From the NCBI RefSeq assembly GCF_030718205.1, contig NZ_JAUZQF010000009.1:186001-250000 (forward strand): a stretch of 64,000 nt of DNA, in the 5' to 3' direction. The notes under the pieces were generated by a model. That model was not told the DNA's origin and did no database searches. It was given only the letters and a program-made list of their open reading frames with translations. The stretch's first letter is position 1, and every line of letters starts with the position of its first letter. Both the position numbers and the translations under genes were made by a program. Positions 61,957 through 64,000 of the stretch are shown one piece after another. The stretch comes from Nonomuraea turcica (GTDB taxonomy: Bacteria; Actinomycetota; Actinomycetes; Streptosporangiales; Streptosporangiaceae).

Positions 61957-62077
61957 ACAGTGATCGTAGACCGGGCGATCGCCGCCGAGAATTCCCACGC
62001 CCCACGCGTGGCTTAAATGACCATGTAGACGGGAAAGTGCGGGGAGCGAGAGTTGTCGGCAGCCGAGGGAGAACTGC
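61957..62077. promoter_or_regulatory. Divergent promoter region of the UbiA and PKS genes
   Basis: The 121-bp gap holds a TACGAT -10-like hexamer for the UbiA gene and an A+T-rich part (CTTAAATGACCATGTAGACG) for the PKS. GAGGGAGAACTGC precedes the PKS ATG. Confidence 0.5.
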
Positions 62078-63130
62078 ATGACCCGTATCGCCGCAGTCCG
62101 TTGCGCCTTCCCTCCCCACCGATACCCACAAGCCGACCTCACCGACATGGCCGCCCGCCTCTGCCTGCCCGACAACGCCGACCGGCGCCTCCTCGACCGC
62201 CTGCACCGCAACGCCCAGGTGGACTACCGCAACCTCGCCCTGCCCATCGACCAGTACCACAAGCTCAACGGCTTCGGCGCAGCCAACGACGCCTTCATCT
62301 CCGTCGCCGAAGAACTGGGACTCCAGAGTGTGAAGGCCGCCCTGGACGCCGCCGCACTGAAACCGACCGACGTCGACATGATCATGTTCACGTCCGTGAC
62401 CGGCATCGCCGCACCCTCCGTCGACGCCCGCCTGGCGGCGGCACTCGGCCTGCGGCCCGACGTCAAACGAATCCCCATCTTCGGCCTGGGCTGCGTCGCC
62501 GGAGCGGCGGGCATCGCCAGAATCCACGACTACCTCCACGGCTGGCCCGACCACGTGGCCGTGCTGCTATCGGTGGAGTTATGCTCACTCACCCTCCAGC
62601 GAGGCGACTCCTCACCCGCGAACCTCGTCGCCAGCGCCCTGTTCGGCGACGGCGCCGCCGCCGTCGTGGCCTGCGGCAGCGCACGCCGAGCAGCCGGTCC
62701 CACCGTCGTGGCCACCCGCAGCCACCTGTATCCAGGCTCCGAGCACCTCATGGGATGGCAGGTCGGCGACACCGGATTCCGGGTGATGCTGGACGCAAGC
62801 GTCCCGGCACTCGTCCGGCGGCACCTGGCCCACGACGTGCACCACTTCCTGGCCGACCACGGCGTGACAGCCGGCGACGTGACGGCCTGGGTATGCCATC
62901 CCGGCGGGCCGAAAGTGCTCCAAGCCGTATCCGACGAGCTCAGCCTGCCCGCGCACGCACTCGACATCACCTGGCGCTCCCTGGCGGCCCACGGCAACCT
63001 GTCCTCCTCCTCAGTCCTGCACGTGCTCGCCGACACCCTCACCACCCGGCCACCCGAACCGGGAACCTGGGGACTGATCATCGCCATGGGGCCCGGCTTC
63101 TGCTCGGAACTCGTCCTGATCCGCTGGTGA
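62078..63130 (+). CDS. Type III polyketide synthase (chalcone-synthase-like)
   Basis: A 350-residue ketosynthase homodimer subunit. The catalytic triad is complete: Cys139 (FGLGCVAGAAG), His274 (VCHPGGPKVL) and Asn307 (AAHGNLSSSS). The start MTRIAAVRCAFPPHRYPQ resembles SrsA-type alkylresorcinol synthases. Such enzymes extend a fatty acyl starter with malonyl-CoA to phenolic lipids or pyrones. It is followed at once by an ICMT-like methyltransferase and a flavoprotein, the same order as the srsABC operon of Streptomyces. Confidence 0.92.
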   Translation: MTRIAAVRCAFPPHRYPQADLTDMAARLCLPDNADRRLLDRLHRNAQVDYRNLALPIDQYHKLNGFGAANDAFISVAEELGLQSVKAALDAAALKPTDVDMIMFTSVTGIAAPSVDARLAAALGLRPDVKRIPIFGLGCVAGAAGIARIHDYLHGWPDHVAVLLSVELCSLTLQRGDSSPANLVASALFGDGAAAVVACGSARRAAGPTVVATRSHLYPGSEHLMGWQVGDTGFRVMLDASVPALVRRHLAHDVHHFLADHGVTAGDVTAWVCHPGGPKVLQAVSDELSLPAHALDITWRSLAAHGNLSSSSVLHVLADTLTTRPPEPGTWGLIIAMGPGFCSELVLIRW

Positions 63131-63137
63131 CCGACTC

Positions 63138-63659
63138 ATGACCTGGTATCTGCTGCTCATCGTGCTGGTCGGCCTGGAACGCGTGGCCGAACTGGTCCTC
63201 GCCCGCCGCAACGCCGCATGGAGCATGGCCCGCGGCGGCGTCGTGACCGGCCAGGGCCACTATCCGTGGATGGTGGCCCTGCACACCGGGCTGCTCGTCT
63301 GCGCGCCGCTGGAGGTGGCGCTGGGGGAGCGGCCCTTCCTTCCCGTCATCGGCTGGCCCATGCTCGCCCTCGTCGTGGCGGCCCAGGCCTTGCGGTGGTG
63401 GTGCATCACCACGCTCGGGCCGCGCTGGAACACGCAGGTGATCGTGGTGCCCGGCCTGCCGCTGGTGACGCGCGGCCCCTACCGGTTCCGGTGGCTGCGG
63501 CATCCCAATTACGTGGCGGTGGCGGCAGAAGGGCTCGCGCTGCCGCTGGTGCACACGGCCTGGGTGACCGCGCTGGCGTTCACCGTGCTCAACGCCGCGC
63601 TGATGGTGGTGCGGATCCGATGTGAGAACGCGGCTCTCACCCTCGCCTCGGGGCGGTGA
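63138..63659 (+). CDS. ICMT-like membrane methyltransferase
   Basis: A 173-residue membrane protein with four to five helices (WYLLLIVLVGLERVAELVL at the start). The C-terminal RGPYRFRWLRHPNYVAVAAE is the SAM-binding signature of isoprenylcysteine carboxyl methyltransferase relatives. SrsB of the alkylresorcinol pathway belongs to this group and methylates the phenolic ring. It begins seven bases after the PKS stop codon and is probably translated from the same message. Confidence 0.88.
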   Translation: MTWYLLLIVLVGLERVAELVLARRNAAWSMARGGVVTGQGHYPWMVALHTGLLVCAPLEVALGERPFLPVIGWPMLALVVAAQALRWWCITTLGPRWNTQVIVVPGLPLVTRGPYRFRWLRHPNYVAVAAEGLALPLVHTAWVTALAFTVLNAALMVVRIRCENAALTLASGR

Positions 63660-63663
63660 CGGC

Positions 63664-64000
63664 GTGATCGACGTGCTCGTCGCCGGCGGCGGCCCGGCCG
63701 GGCTGGCGACAGCCGTACACGCGGCCCTGGCCGGGATGGAGGCGGTCATCGTCGAACCCCGCGCCTGCCCCGTGGACAAAGCGTGCGGCGAGGGCATCAT
63801 GCCCGGCGGGGTGACGGCACTCGAGGCGATGGGAGTGCAGATCGAAGGACGCACGTTCCGCGGCATCCACTACCTCGACGGCCGCCGAGACGTGCGAGCC
63901 ACCTTCTCCACCGCTCCCGGACTAGGCGTACGCCGCACGCAGCTCCATGCCGCACTCGCCCGCCGAGCCGCCGAACTGGGCGTCAAGACCATCACCGGCA
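63664..64000 (+). CDS. Flavoprotein monooxygenase-like enzyme, cut by the window edge
   Basis: GTG 63664, four bases after the methyltransferase stop codon, opens a frame with DVLVAGGGPAGLATAVHAAL (FAD motif) and CPVDKACGEGIMPGGVTALE (the CGEG motif of the geranylgeranyl reductase/hydroxylase group). At least 112 residues are visible and the rest lies outside the window. In the srsABC arrangement the third gene hydroxylates the methylated phenol, so this is the likely counterpart; a prenyl reductase is the alternative. Confidence 0.82.
   Translation, partial: MIDVLVAGGGPAGLATAVHAALAGMEAVIVEPRACPVDKACGEGIMPGGVTALEAMGVQIEGRTFRGIHYLDGRRDVRATFSTAPGLGVRRTQLHAALARRAAELGVKTITG

Overview
The window is high-GC DNA with GTG/TTG starts, several apparently leaderless genes, NarL-type two-component genes, ECF sigma factors and an LLM-type oxidoreductase. 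This points to a filamentous actinobacterium. Gene content (an XRE-MurA fusion, a HypX-like protein, spore-associated-protein-like secreted proteins) fits Streptosporangiales or Streptomyces relatives; the genus is not determined. No rRNA, convincing tRNA, CRISPR array or replication origin is visible.

Layout. 1-14.6 kb: a secreted RTX-like protein; a TetR-controlled redox operon (quinone reductase, SDR, DoxX, NmrA-like, LLM flavin enzyme); a small Tn3-family scar; a translationally coupled operon (secreted protein, FAD oxidoreductase, AraC) opposite a LuxR regulator; a methyltransferase and an epimerase. 14.6-24 kb: a degraded integrated element with an integrase split by a 307-bp insert, an IS1634-type element, and phage lysis genes carrying frameshifts. 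24.0-38.8 kb: a Tn3-family transposon flanked by a 5-bp duplication (TAGTT). It has an extra internal end, a frameshifted transposase, two damaged resolvases, and two cargo blocks: HAD/HAD/MFS/MocR, and ECF sigma/anti-sigma/ABC exporter. 39-43.8 kb: small genes, an IS110-family (IS1111-like) element and a pseudogene.

43.9-50.8 kb is mostly core-like: RecD2 helicase, L,D-transpeptidase, NUDIX, a divergent SDR/ECF41 sigma pair with matching promoter motifs, and a GNAT. 50.8-52.5 kb: a tyrosine recombinase between two tandem-repeat arrays. 52.5-55.7 kb: a HypX-like CO-forming enzyme followed by a MurA fused to an XRE DNA-binding domain. 56.3-59.8 kb: a NarL response regulator and a sensor kinase that is a tandem internal duplication, opposite a membrane protein. 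59.9-64 kb: the start of a phenolic-lipid or meroterpenoid cluster: geranylgeranyl-reductase-like flavoprotein, UbiA prenyltransferase, type III PKS, ICMT-like methyltransferase and a flavoprotein cut by the window edge.

The clearest novelties are the nested Tn3 element with a regulated ABC-exporter cargo, the double-DHp kinase, the HypX/XRE-MurA pair with an operator-like palindrome at their junction, and the split integrase with a large palindrome upstream. Frameshifts are concentrated in mobile genes while nearly all other genes are intact, which argues for decay rather than general sequencing error.
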